A stretch of DNA of 64,000 nt from Rhabditoides inermis. Its lineage: Eukaryota > Nematoda > Chromadorea > Rhabditida > Rhabditidae. Location: positions 48,501 to 112,500 of the forward strand of contig CAWZYM010000194.1 of assembly GCA_963966185.1 (NCBI GenBank), written 5' to 3'. Numbering within the stretch: the first letter of the stretch is position 1; each line of letters opens with the position of its first letter. The notes under the pieces were generated by a model. The model worked only from the letters and a program-made list of their open reading frames with translations. It ran no database searches and was not told where the DNA came from. Position numbers and translations under genes: made by a program. Shown here piece after piece: positions 49,567 to 60,852 of the stretch.

Positions 49567-50440
49567 GTACGGTCCTCACTGGAAAGTGAGTGGGTGACGA
49601 GAGAGTGCTTCAGCCCTCCAGCCTCCACTTTTTTCGGGTTGTTGCATTTTCAACGAGCTGCTGCCGAATTCTCTCTCACACATCCTTCCATGAAACTAAC
49701 TTTCACGTGTCAACTCGGAAAAGTAAATAAAACAAACAAAAAACTTTATATCGACTGTTAAGAATGGAAAATACTTGTAAAAATACGTTACATGTCCCAG
49801 AGGTTTCGTTCCAAGATTTTTCGAACAGGCGACGAAAGCCGCCCGCGCGCAGAAATGCAGCGCCGCCGAACACTGTAAATCTTAGTTCATAGAAATTATG
49901 GAGTTTGTGGTTTCTCATTGCTGGTTTTCTAGGACCACAACCACAACATGTATGTAGTACTCTAAGGCTGTCCCTCTTTGGTGTGTGAAACATTTATAGT
50001 GACTTTGTAATTTCTATGATGCATTTCGATTTGTTTCTTCACATCAGGCCGAACACTGCAAATCATTCATTCTCACAATCATTCTTCTGTAGTTACTACA
50101 AAAGAATTGTTGAGAGATTTTAAACCATAGAATTTTTTTTACGGTACTCAGCAGTTGTTATTTCCGTAGTTGTTATGCCTGCTACTTTTTTAACTTTCAT
50201 TTTTCAACAGCTGAGAAGCCAAATCCGACAGACGGGAGCTGTATTTTTGTATAGTTTCATGTAAGTTTACATAATTCAAGCAACAGAACAAATAACCAAC
50301 AAAAAACTGTTTTTAAAGGAAACCTTAAATTGAAAGTAAAAAAAATAACCAAAGAATCACACAAATTTCTCCAGACATACAGTGAATAGGAAGTCTATGA
50401 AACAGAAAGTGAACAAGTAAACAAACAAATAAACAAGTAA
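46230..50440. other. Microsatellite-rich region upstream of unc-1
   Basis: Many GA/CT runs (46640-46690, 46880-46980, 47080-47150, 47890-47930, 48475-48530, 48675-48710, 48972-49033, 49208-49281, 49514-49565). Frames here are repeat translations. The first kilobase presumably holds the unc-1 promoter, but I see no defined site. A weak SINE-like piece lies at 49905-49990. Confidence 0.6.
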
Positions 50441-50449
50441 ACAACTAAC

Positions 50450-50520
50450 GTATGGCTGCCCAGCAGAGATACGAGGTGACACAGTTCGAAGAGGCGAGAT
50501 TCTTCAGTGCAGTGCAAAAT
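50450..50520 (-). CDS. Possible internal exon, unrecognised
   Basis: On the minus strand this 71-bp block has an acceptor TTTCCAG and a donor GTTAGT. It reads FCTALKNLASSNCVTSYLCW in one open frame, starting and ending with one leftover base. It fits in phase after 51628-51537. No family recognised; could be a fragment. Confidence 0.27.
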
Positions 50521-51536
50521 CTGGAAACAGATAAAATGTTAGAAACCACACAGTAATGAAGTATGGTTTCCGGAACCACAATATTGGAAGCTCTACTATA
50601 TTCCCTTTTTTTCATTGTTCCATTCCTTGCGGAGTAATAAATGTAAAAAAAAATAAAGTTACCGTTACGTTTCACACGTCATATATGACAACTATGACAG
50701 TTCTTTGCACATTCTGTGAATCTCATCGTGCACACTCATCTTCCATAAGGTCCATAGGGCTCAAGGATGGATCAAGGCCGCCGACTCTCTATCGGAATTC
50801 GAGACGTATGTCTGGAGACGTGACTGGATTCCTCTCGCCCCGCATATGCTGTAATGCCGACAGTGTCTGGAGAAAGTGAAACCCCGCAAATCGAATCAAA
50901 TACGAACAGTTTCAAACCGTAGCTGTACTATTCCATTGTTCCATTTGTTTATTTGTCATAATAACCACTTATGAATAAAAAAAAACTGTCTTGGAACTTG
51001 GATATCGTGTTAAGTCCCAGTCGCTCAATATTTCTTGTCCAGCAGTGCTATGGTATGTTCCCTTTTCTGGTGATCTACTTCTCTTTCCTCTCCTCCAAAA
51101 TGCCCATCACATCACTGACTATTGTGGAACTACTGATTGCCTCCCCCTTCCCCGTCTCCCTTTCGTATCACGCCTCCTAGCGCTCAGCCCACACGAAGTT
51201 CGCGCTCCCGCAACGTTTTAGACTGTACCCAAATGTTTTATTACGTCAATAAATCTCATTCCTCATCTCTTCTCCTGTTACATCTCTGAGCGCTGACCAT
51301 CAGTGATCATCACCGGACGCTTCATTTATGGTCTGGTAAAGGTGCGGTCTTCCTAAGACATTCGGGAGTGTTTTTTTTTCGGAAGGCATAGCTAGGCATT
51401 CCAAAGTGTTCGGGGGTATTCGGAAGTATTTCGAAAAAATTCCGAAGTGTTCTGAGGGCGATTCGAAAGGCAATTCCGAAGTGTTTTGGAGGCATTCGGG
51501 AGTGTTTCGAAGAGACAGACCGCAACTTAATCTTAC

Positions 51537-51628
51537 TCATTTCCCACCCCTCGTCGCATAATCAACCAGCTGTCTCCTCGTCGAATTCCACTCGTGACTG
51601 TTACTGTAACACAGGTCGTACGCCTGTT
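51537..51628 (-). CDS. Possible exon, unrecognised
   Basis: The minus-strand block is bounded by an acceptor CTTCTGCAG and a strong donor GTAAGA. Two frames are open. One reads QAYDLCYSNSHEWNSTRRQL and stops with TGA exactly at the donor, which would make it a terminal exon. The other is fully open and joins in phase to 50520. I cannot choose between them. Confidence 0.3.
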
Positions 51629-52228
51629 CTGCAGAAGATGATTTCATACAATGAATGAAAACAAGAATACACAAAAACACAACACACACAAAGTTTTTTC
51701 TTTGCGAACCGTGCGCATCACAAGCACTGTTCACGAGGACTGTAGAGGTGCAGAGGATGCGTTCATACAATGAATGGAAACAAGAATATAGCTCATAGCC
51801 ACTGATATTTCGCTCTACAAATCATTATGCAAGCCTTGTGGTGTGATGGCTTTTAGCGCGTAGATCAAATACATCCAAACGCTACAAATGAATACTTGTT
51901 GTTACATAACTAATGTTTCTAATAACCTCCATTTGAAAATATAGGTGACGGTCTCTAATTTTCTCTAACTTTCAGACTGCCAATATTTTACATGCTGATG
52001 TGGAATGTGACTAATTTTGGAAAGTGACATTCACTACGCACTCACTATGATATTCACATACTAATAATAATAATAATGGTTTATCCATAGGTGCAGACAT
52101 AACACAAAACACAAAATACAGACTTGGAGCGGAATGTACAAAAGTTTAGTGTTTTGTCCCCGGATGGGTCCTTGGAGGGTATTGCTCCCTATAGCAAAGC
52201 CTCATCCGGTGGGTAGCACATACTCATT

Positions 52229-52476
52229 GCGCGCTGCTGGAAACTACAAAATTGTTAGTTCCTTGTTCCTTGAAATTTGTGCAACGTGCAATAGAGGAGT
52301 GCATTTTAAATTTAAATGATTGTTTGTAGTTCTCGAAAAATGTTTCACACTGAAAACGTCTCACACTGTCAATATCTGACGAGTTGCAGTGAAACGTCAA
52401 TTGATGGTTGCTTGTTTTCAAAGCAAATTCAATTGTTATCCAGGCACGTTTCATACTTTCGAAATAAAACCAGCTA
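52229..52476. repeat. Direct repeat, left copy
   Basis: GCGCGCTGCTGGAAACTACA through to AAAACCAGCTA is repeated at 54328-54590 with about 10% change. The left copy ends exactly where the TIR element starts. Confidence 0.85.
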
Positions 52477-54246
52477 TAGTGGGTCCCCCGTTTTCGCGGT
52501 AGGCAAGTCGTAAAAACGGAATACGAGACGAGCCAAGGAATCAGACACAGGCACATGCAAATATAAATTGTCTAGTTTGATTCTTACTCAATTCTCAGTT
52601 ACACGCCGCAACGCGATCGGTCGCGCTAATTTCATTCAGAAATGACGGACTTTTTAAGAAAAAAACGTATTGAATGAAACAACATCTATAACTCTCAATG
52701 GAACGAAACAACGGAAATAACTCTCTTCGACGTGAATGAATTTTCACGAAATTTGATATAAATAAATAGTTTATTACCGTGTTGAGTACTTAACATGTGC
52801 ATCATAGGAAACATAACAGTGCTTACGGTAGGATAGTAAAATAGGAAAAAGAAGAAGAAACATTCAAAGAGTAGACAATAAGCAAACTACAAATGTCGAA
52901 TTTTAGACATGGGATGCAAATGGGGATTGTCTACTAAGTGGGATTTCACGTTACTGGTTTTCGCAGATTCAACAATATCAGATGGAAGTGAGTTCCAAAC
53001 TCCATAAACTCTCTGAAAGAACGCGCTGCTCCGCAAAAACGAGTCATATGATGGCAAAAGGCGATATTTGTGAGATGTGCGCGACCGAGTTGGGACTAAT
53101 GTAAAAAGACCAGAATAATTAAGAGAGGTGGTTTTAGTAATAACCTTGTGAATGTACACTACGTCACTTATAAAGCGGCGTTGTTCAAGAGTTTGAAGGC
53201 CAAGAAGCTGGAGGCGTTGGGGATAGGTGAGCGAGAACAAGCCAGCGCGACGACATATTCGGCGCGTATAGTATCGCTGCACTGACTCGATCAAATTCAC
53301 TGATCCCACATCCTGAGGGTTCCACAATTCAGTACAATACTCTAGCTTGCAGCGGAAATACGTTGTATAAGCGGTGACAAGAACCTTCAAGTCTCTTGTA
53401 CGATACACTCTCAAAAAATCATTTATGGCATTTAGGGTGCCTTTAACAATGTTTGCAAAATGGTCTTCAAAAATCAAGGACCCACACATAGTCACACCAA
53501 GGTCCCTTACAGAGTTAGCAGGTGCGAGCGTAGTGCCATGTGCTGTATACTCATGTTTGGGATTTCGGCGGCCTATGTGCAGTATCTGCGTTTTCTCAGT
53601 GGAGATCTGCAGACCCCATTCTAAAGCCCACTTTGCGACAGCGTCGATTGCTTTTTGAAACATAATTTTAGCCAAATTATCACTCGGATCAAAAGCGAAG
53701 TATATTTTCAAATCGTCTGCGTATAGAGCACACTCGACATAATCAGGCAGGCTATCAACAATATTATTGATAAAGATATTGAAGAGTATGGGTCCAAGAC
53801 ACGACCCCTGCGGCACACCACAGTTGACGAGTCGAGGAGACGAGAGCTCATCTCCAACCATAACTTGTTGGCAACGGTTAGAAAGGAAGGCTCGAATCCA
53901 CCCGAGAACGTTTCCACGAATGCCCAGCGAATGCAACTTTTTGAATAGTAGTTTATGATTGATTGTGTCGAAAGCTTTTTTACAGTCGAAATAAATACAA
54001 TCAATAACAAGGCCGTTGGAAATATGTTTCATGAGAGATCTTGATAGGTATACAAACAAACGTATGATCAAAATTTTCGATATTTCATTCCTAGTAGCTA
54101 CATATTTGGAAAAAGGATACGAAGGAGCGAAAAATGGAATTCATTTCCATAATTTTCCAGTTGTCTGATAAATGACGCAGACAGATAAATGTCTGCGTCA
54201 TTTCTTCGGCCAGAGATGATTTGCCTACCGCGAAAACGGGGGTGCG
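52477..54246. mobile_element. TIR element carrying a LINE
   Basis: The left end TAGTGGGTCCCCCGTTTTCG and the right end TACCGCGAAAACGGGGG are related to the termini of the 11.47-kb element. The outer CCCACT of the right end is lost. A 14-bp-stem hairpin (AAATGACGCAGACA and its complement) lies at 54170-54205. The LINE fragment occupies most of the interior. Confidence 0.65.
52887..54071 (-). pseudogene. CR1/jockey-type LINE reverse transcriptase, 5'-truncated
   Basis: An uninterrupted frame of about 390 residues with FDCKKAFDTINHKLL, GVPQGSCLGPILFNIFINN, YADDLKIYF and KTQILHIGR, the RT palm motifs of the CR1/Rex/jockey group, then a C-terminal region containing GLFSLTYPQRLQLLGLQTLE. The endonuclease and the first RT block are missing and no genuine start codon is seen. 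The intact YADD and lack of stops suggest a fairly recent insertion. Confidence 0.88.
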
Positions 54247-54327
54247 TGGTGATTTCGTGCGAAGTTGAAAATTTCATTACCACACGGTTCTGATATACTG
54301 TGCTTCTGTTCCTTTAACAAACTCTTT

Positions 54328-54590
54328 GCGCGCTGCTGAAAACTACAAAATGGTTAGTTCCTTGTTCCTTGAAATTTGTGCAACGTGAGATAAAGCAGTG
54401 CGTTTTTTAAATTTAATTTTTTGTTTGTAGTTCTCAAAAATTGTTTCACACTGAAAACGTTTCACACTGTCAATATCTGACGAGTTGCAGTGAAACGTCA
54501 ATTGATGGTTGCTTGTTTTTAATGCTGAATCAAATTCAATTGTTACTCAGGCACGTTTCATACTTCCAAAACAAAACCAGCTAGTGAAAG
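54328..54590. repeat. Direct repeat, right copy
   Basis: Uninterrupted version of the 52229-52476 repeat; it ends CCAGCTAGTGAAAG, showing the sequence without the TIR insertion. Confidence 0.85.
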
Positions 54591-54840
54591 TAAAACGTTG
54601 ATTACTCGGCAAGTACTAGGATTTAAACAATCACCTTGCCGAATACAGTAAAATTACAAACAGTGCATTCTATTTCCTACCGGTCTTGTCACTAGGACAC
54701 TTCTAGCAGCCACTGCGCAGCCGAAGTCGAACCGGAAACGACCTTCGAACCGCATACGAGCTGGAAATCTCATGAATTCTCACCCGGAACAAGTATTGAA
54801 GTACTCTACGGGGGAATTTACTCGAGAACTCTTGATTGTT

Positions 54841-54940
54841 TCTCTCATCTCTCTCTCTCTCTCTCTTCATCTCTTTCTCTCTCTCATCTCTCTCTTTATC
54901 TCTCTCTCTCTCTCTTTCTCATTCTCTTTCTCCCCTTCTC
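54841..54940. repeat. (CT)n microsatellite
   Basis: CT run with CATC and TTT interruptions, no gene. Confidence 0.93.
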
Positions 54941-54998
54941 TTGAGCCTGAGCCTATCAGATCAAGCGTACCTTGAGTCTTCCCGGTTCCACTTCGTCT

Positions 54999-55258
54999 TT
55001 AAAGGTACTGGCGACTTATTTTTGAGTCGGGATGTTTGAAAAAATCATATTAACCCAAATCTTAATCGATTTGTGACAAAAAAACAACGATTATCCGTTG
55101 CTTTCAAATGTTGCAACTCGCTGTTGCAACATTTTATTTTAAACTCAAAATTGGTCTCCCCACGACTTCCATTCCGTTGAACTCTTCAATACTGCAGAAA
55201 TGGCGAGAGAACACGTAATCCCAGACAAAGCATAATTAAGTCGCCACTGTTCCTTTAA
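54999..55258. mobile_element. TTAA-flanked MITE, family 3
   Basis: Left end TTAAAGGTACTGGCGACTTA and right end TAAGTCGCCACTGTTCCTTTAA are inverse copies with one insertion. It abuts the next MITE and shares its right TTAA. Confidence 0.75.
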
Positions 55259-56114
55259 AGGTAGTGTGGGCGGCGGTAGCGCATGGGCGGCGGTAGCGCA
55301 GTGGATGTGTGCGCGGCTATCAATCGAAAGGTCGCTGGTTCGATGCCGCCAGCGAACCGAAAGAAGTTCCGCTACCGCGGTGGGTTGGCGACCACCCTGA
55401 CACGTTGTCAGCCGCTAGCCAGAAGACACACCGTCATCGTGGATTCTCATTACTGGTTTTCTAGAACCATAACATCTAGTACTCTACTGCAGTCCCTCCA
55501 TTGTCATTGTTCACAGGCATTTTCATGTGTGAAGCATCCTCGTGGTGTAATAAATTTAATTTATTTTTACCCTCTGAATCCCATATTGAAAATTATCACG
55601 AATGTATTATCAATGCTTTTTAGAAATATTTTCATGCCGTTTGTGGTTGTTTGTGATGAAAAATAATGAAATAAAAATTTATCAAAAATTAATTTAGATC
55701 CAACATGATACGCATATTTACGCAACTTTTTTTAACAGAACTTACTGCGTTTAGCAGATCATTTTTCTATCAGCTGTTCCCGCCAAATTCGTAAAAAGAA
55801 ACACATATTAAAAATGTTATCCAAAATAAGAATGACATAAGAAACAATATGAACACATGGAAATAAATTGTCTTTAATGAAACAGCCGATAGTGTGGTCA
55901 AATTGTGTAACTTCGTGCAAGTTGTGCACACACCCCCGAGCTGATTAAAAGTTATTAGATTCTACGATTTCTCACTCTAATTTTCAAATGATTTTTTTAA
56001 ACTAATTTGTTTCAGAATGTATATTTGCATTATCATAATATACTCATTGAATCGTAAACAATGACATGTTATATCTACGCATACACCCAGATTCAGAGGC
56101 TACACTACCTTTAA
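55255..56114. mobile_element. TTAA-flanked MITE, family 2 (copy B), split by a SINE
   Basis: Left end TTAAAGGTAGTGT is separated from its continuation ACCCTCTGAATCC by the SINE at about 55268-55568. The right end is ACTACCTTTAA. The interior is the reverse complement of the copy at 18995-19563. Confidence 0.8.
55268..55568 (+). mobile_element. tRNA-derived SINE inserted in a MITE
   Basis: The head GGCGGCGGTAGCGCAGTGGA serves as A-box and GGTCGCTGGTTCGATGCC as B-box; 16 bases of the head are duplicated just before it. The body contains ACCGTCATCGTGGATTCTCA and ends near GTGGTGTAATAAATTTA. Confidence 0.72.
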
Positions 56115-56622
56115 AAAGGCCGAGAAATTAAGGGCAAGCAATGTGCAAAGTGGAAAAGGGAATAGAAACAGAGAAGCGCGAGGTATGTGTATGTGAACCA
56201 TTCTGCTGGCCAGTCTGTCAACTTGTTTGTTCCCTTGCTCACTGTTCAACTCTCCACTTTTTTGGGGGAAATTCGCATTGTGTGATCCTCTCAATAACTG
56301 TAGGTAACATGCGTATCGACTTTTTTTTAGAAAGTAACACAACACAACACTTTTATTTACTGGAAACAACAACAACATTACATAACTGACTATTTATATT
56401 CTTCGTGACAGTTTATAGACGGTCGATCGCTGTTAAAAATAGTGATTTTCTTCCATTGTTCCGAGAACCTGCAATTATGAAATTGCGCCTAAAACTTCCT
56501 ATTCTTCTTGTTCACGTGTACAATATCCAGTGTCCGAGTTCCACCAGTGGATTGCGGACTTTGTCTTGCTCATACGGTATCAATATCTAAAGCACCATAG
56601 TGAATGAAATATGTGTTCATAC

Positions 56623-57077
56623 TAGCGCTTCGGCGCGCTGTCGCGCGCCTCCGCGCTAGATCATGAAAATAAGAAGAATAGAATAGAAACTCATAGAATA
56701 GAATAGAAACTCAAGTTTTTGTTATGATCAATAATACTGTGTGTTTTTTTTACAATTTCATAACATTTCGAGTGAAACTGGTTATTAAAGTAGAGAAGAT
56801 TAGTCGATTGATGTATTGATTGCACTGATAATGTGGTCTAGAGGCAATGCAATAATAATACCTGGTCTGCAAGTGCTTTGGTTAGCTGCCGCGTACCTCC
56901 GTTGTACAAGTCAGTAGATCTATGTATATTTTTGAATTTGAATGTCCTCGCGTATACGGAAAGAGCACCTGCACGGTGCCGCGCGCTCCCGCTCCGCTAT
57001 CAATATCTATGAATACATAGATCAATGATAATCATTATACTTTTTTTCTGAACTATACTTTCCTTTGCTCATAAAAA

Positions 57078-57134
<57 letters not shown>

Positions 57135-57153
57135 TTCCTCTCTCTCTTTCTCT

Positions 57154-57198
<45 letters not shown>

Positions 57199-58768
57199 CT
57201 CTTTCTTTCTCTCTCTTTTTTCTCTTTCTTTCTCTCTCTTTCTCTTCGTATTTCTTTTAGTTTTAATGCTACGAGCTTTGCTACTGCAACCTCTCGCCCT
57301 CTTTTATTCTCGCATTCTCTCTCTCTCTTTCTCTCTCTGTCTCTCTCTATCTCTCCCTTCCCTTTTTTATCTTACTCTTCCTTTTTTCCCTCTTCCTCTT
57401 TTTCCGCTGCCTTTCTCTATATATATATCTATATGCTTCTCTCTAACTTTTCCTCTCTCCCTCTCTCTCTCTCTCTCCGTTCTTTGTCAATGCATTTTTA
57501 GAGATTGAAGTAAAACTTTTGCTTGGACATGGAGCTTCCGCTGCCGGACAGCGAGATTTTGATGTTTTTTTAACCGGATACTGAAAGCAAAATTGAGGAG
57601 GTGGACTACAGCCGAGGACGTAAACTCAACTATCTGCAAAGTTTCATACAAATTGGTTTAGTATGAATCAAGTCGTGAACGCGGAACTAATCAAAATCGT
57701 AAAGAAATGCGAGGGCGCGCGCATCTTTTGATGATTGGACAATATGTTCCTCACACCGTAACCAATAACGCTGAATTTGGCAGGTACGCTCTTTTTGTTG
57801 AAACTATTTGTTGAACGTATTTACGGAAAAAGAAGCGAAGATGTTTCTTAGATGAGACACGTTCGCTGCGAACAGCAACAAAATCGATTACTTTCGTGGT
57901 TTTTCTTCGAAATATAGGCAATGAGTGTAATTGGAGAGTAATCACTGCGTCGACTGCGTCCTGAAGTAATATGTAATCTTTCTGAGAAGTTTCACGCAAA
58001 TCGGTTCAGTAGAAACGGAGATATGCCCGCGGACACACAAGAAAAGGTGCAAAAGTGTCTATTTTTGGTGGTTTTCGACCATAAAAAAGGTAATGAAAGC
58101 AAAATTGAGAACTGTCACAGAATGGACTGCACCAGAAGATGTGAACTCAACTATCTTATGAGTTTCATGCAAACTGGTTCTGTATGAATCGAGTTATGAC
58201 CGCGGAAATACTAAAAATCGCAAAAGTGAGGCGAGAGCGCGCGCGCGGCTCTTGCTAATTTGGCTATATTTTCCTTACACCGTAACCAATGATGATGAAA
58301 ATTGCAGGTTAGTGACAGAACTATTTGTTGAAAGTACTTACAGAACAAGAAGCGAAACTGTTTCTTAGGTGAGAAGCTTTTGCAGCGGACACCACCAAAA
58401 TCGGCGAATTTTGAGGTTTTTCTACTAAATAAAGGCAATGAGTGTAATTGGAGAGTAATCACAAAGTGGACTGCATCCTGAAGTACTTTGTAAACTTTTT
58501 GCAAAGTTTGACGCAAATCGGTTCGGTAGGAACGGAGTTATGTTCGCGGACACACAAGAAAAAGTGCAAAAGTGACCATTTTTGGTGGTTTTTTGACCAA
58601 ATATGGACGTAGAGGAGGAGTTGAGAGGTGCCTGAATTTTGTCGTCGTCCTTGCAAAGGAATACAACTTTCTACCAAGTTTCATGTGAATTGGTTGAGTT
58701 TGAAGCTAGTTATGACTCTGGAATGACGGACAGAGACAATAGGACATTTTAGTAGAAAAGGCGACTAG
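56623..58768. mobile_element. 2.1-kb dispersed repeat (copy B)
   Basis: Collinear with 37015-39172 from the same CTAGCGC hairpin through ACATTTTAGTAGAAAAGGCG, with small indels (shorter CT tract, a 29-bp loss near 57600). It is followed at once by perfect GC-rich hairpins (GCGGGCCGGAGGC and its inverse at 58774-58808) and then a degenerate second start-like hairpin around 58835. Confidence 0.85.
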
Positions 58769-58880
58769 CGGGCCGGAGGCTCGCTTCGCTCGCCTCCGGC
58801 CCGCTAGTGGCGGCGGCTTCGCCGCCGCACTGCGCTTCGAGGCTCGCGCGCCTTCGGCGCGCTCGCCTCTCCGCGTCAAA
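58769..58880. repeat. Cluster of GC-rich hairpins
   Basis: CTAGCGGGCCGGAGGC with its inverse CCTCCGGCCCGCTAG, then GGCGGCGGCTTCGCCGCC, then GCGCGCCTTCGGCGCGC: three near-perfect stem-loops in 110 bp, very unlike the surrounding AT-rich sequence. Confidence 0.85.
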
Positions 58881-58974
58881 TCATCAAAACTTCTAATCTT
58901 AACTCTACTACAGCTCTAGTACACATCAGATATGGAAATCTCAAGTTTTATAGTTGTTTAAATTTTTGTTTATT

Positions 58975-59300
58975 TGTTTACATGACTTGTAAACATTAGA
59001 TATGAACTCTCCGTTGGGTCTAGTTTACATCAAACATCGAAATCTCAAGTTTTGGAGTTGATTACAACTTTGTTTACTTGTTTATTTATCATGTAAACAT
59101 CAGATATGAACTCTCCATCAAGTCTAGTACACTTTAGATATCAAAATCTCTAGTTTTGGAGTTGTTTACAACTTTGTTTACTTGTTTACTTATCATGTAA
59201 ACATCAGATATGAACTCTCCATCAAGTCTAGTACACTTCAGATATGAAAATCTAGGGTTTTGGAGTTGTTTACAACTTTGTTTACTTGTTTACCTAACTT
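58975..59300. repeat. Degenerate tandem repeat, about 110 bp unit
   Basis: TTGTTTACTTGTTTA plus CATGTAAACATCAGATATGAA and GTCTAGTACACTTCAGATAT recur three to four times at about 110-bp spacing with increasing divergence. Confidence 0.75.
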
Positions 59301-59451
59301 GTAAACACTACTATGTAACTCTCCAAATGACAGGAAGACAGGAAGACAATTAGAAACTGTGGACAACTAGAAAATGTGGATTACTTGTTGTTATTTGTTA
59401 TTGAAACGTGTTACATGGGAGTTGTGATGTTGTTGGATTATTGTGTTTCAG

Positions 59452-59582
59452 ATTCGCGCCGCCGCTTCTGCCAGCTCACTCGGTCGGCGATCGACGACCG
59501 TCTCTGCTCCTTTTCGGTGGTCGGAGAGGAGTGGCCGCTGGCCTCGTCGTACGGAGTCACGGAGCAGCAGGCAAGCATCTAG
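59452..59582 (+). CDS. Possible exon of an unrecognised gene
   Basis: After a good acceptor (GTGTTTCAG) a GC-rich block reads SRRRFCQLTRSAIDDRLCSF and EEWPLASSYGVTEQQ. It then either stops at TAG (59580-59582) or is spliced at CAG/GCAAGC, a good match to the GC-AG donor rule. No further exon could be placed. Family unknown. Confidence 0.33.
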
Positions 59583-60180
59583 ATTCATTTTCATTTGATA
59601 CATCTCATGCTCATTTGATGCTTTATTATTTTCTTCTCTCGCTGTCAATTTTTTTTTTGAAAAGTGCATCTATGAACCCACAATATAGACAAGGTTCATT
59701 CAGATACATTGAGTTGTGAGTACAGTTTCGTTGATTTAGTGGTCTTTTCCGATACGGCAAGGTGGAAAGGAAATCTTAGGTTTTCATACTCTTATAGTAA
59801 TTGGTGGATCGGGTTAGACTGGAAATAACATCAGTTGAAATGTATTGCCTTGTTCACTTACGTGATCTATCTTGCTTATGATTCCAGATTGAATGGTTTG
59901 AAATTCATTCTAAAATCGTGTTTGTTTATTTTTAAGAAAAAATTTAAAAAAAAGTGTTTTGTAAACATGTTATACTCACTTAATTCTGACGCGTTGTGCT
60001 TTTTGATCGCCAAATTGTACTATCTCTTTGAGTAATCCAGCAGCATGCTTGACGATCTGTCCATTGATTTCACCTTCTCTCTAAAACAGTGTCGTCGTTT
60101 TTTACTAGGTTGTATTTATACTATATATTTTAACGTACTTCGTTTTCCCAGTGAGTTTTCATTTTCTCGGTTAAAATGTT

Positions 60181-60225
<45 letters not shown>

Positions 60226-60247
60226 CTCTCTCTCTCTCTTTCTCTCT
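60181..60247. repeat. (CT)n at the start of the satellite block
   Basis: CT dinucleotides directly before the CGGTACCTCGGTACCGAGG palindrome. No gene in 59583-60180. Confidence 0.95.
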
Positions 60248-60354
60248 CGGTACCTCGGTACCGAGGTGGTACACAAGACTAATATTTCGCAATGAACGAC
60301 AAGATTGAACGCTCGTCAATCTCAATCATCAAAACTATCGCAATCAACTCAGTT
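60248..60354. repeat. Satellite spacer head, first copy
   Basis: Begins with overlapping palindromes GGTACCTCGGTACCGAGG, then about 85 bases (GACAAGATTGAACGCTCGTC) that lead straight into the first satellite monomer. Near-identical heads are at about 60750-60852 and 63147-63252. Confidence 0.9.
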
Positions 60355-60520
60355 GGCTTTGCTGGAAGACGGTCGGTCTTCGTGCATGCGATCTAATCAC
60401 GCAGATGTGATCAATACTTGATGTTTTACAGATTCAGTAAGAACATGGCTTTGCTGGAAGACGGTCGGTCTTCGTGCAAGCGATCTAATCAAGCAGATGT
60501 GATCAATACTTGATGTTTTA

Positions 60521-60522
<2 letters not shown>
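60355..60522. repeat. 92-bp satellite, two monomers
   Basis: Two monomers of the family described in the main array. The second carries TGCAAGCGATCTAATCAAGC and ends TTTTACATGGAGAGAG, as does the last monomer of the main array. Confidence 0.9.
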
Positions 60523-60852
<330 letters not shown>

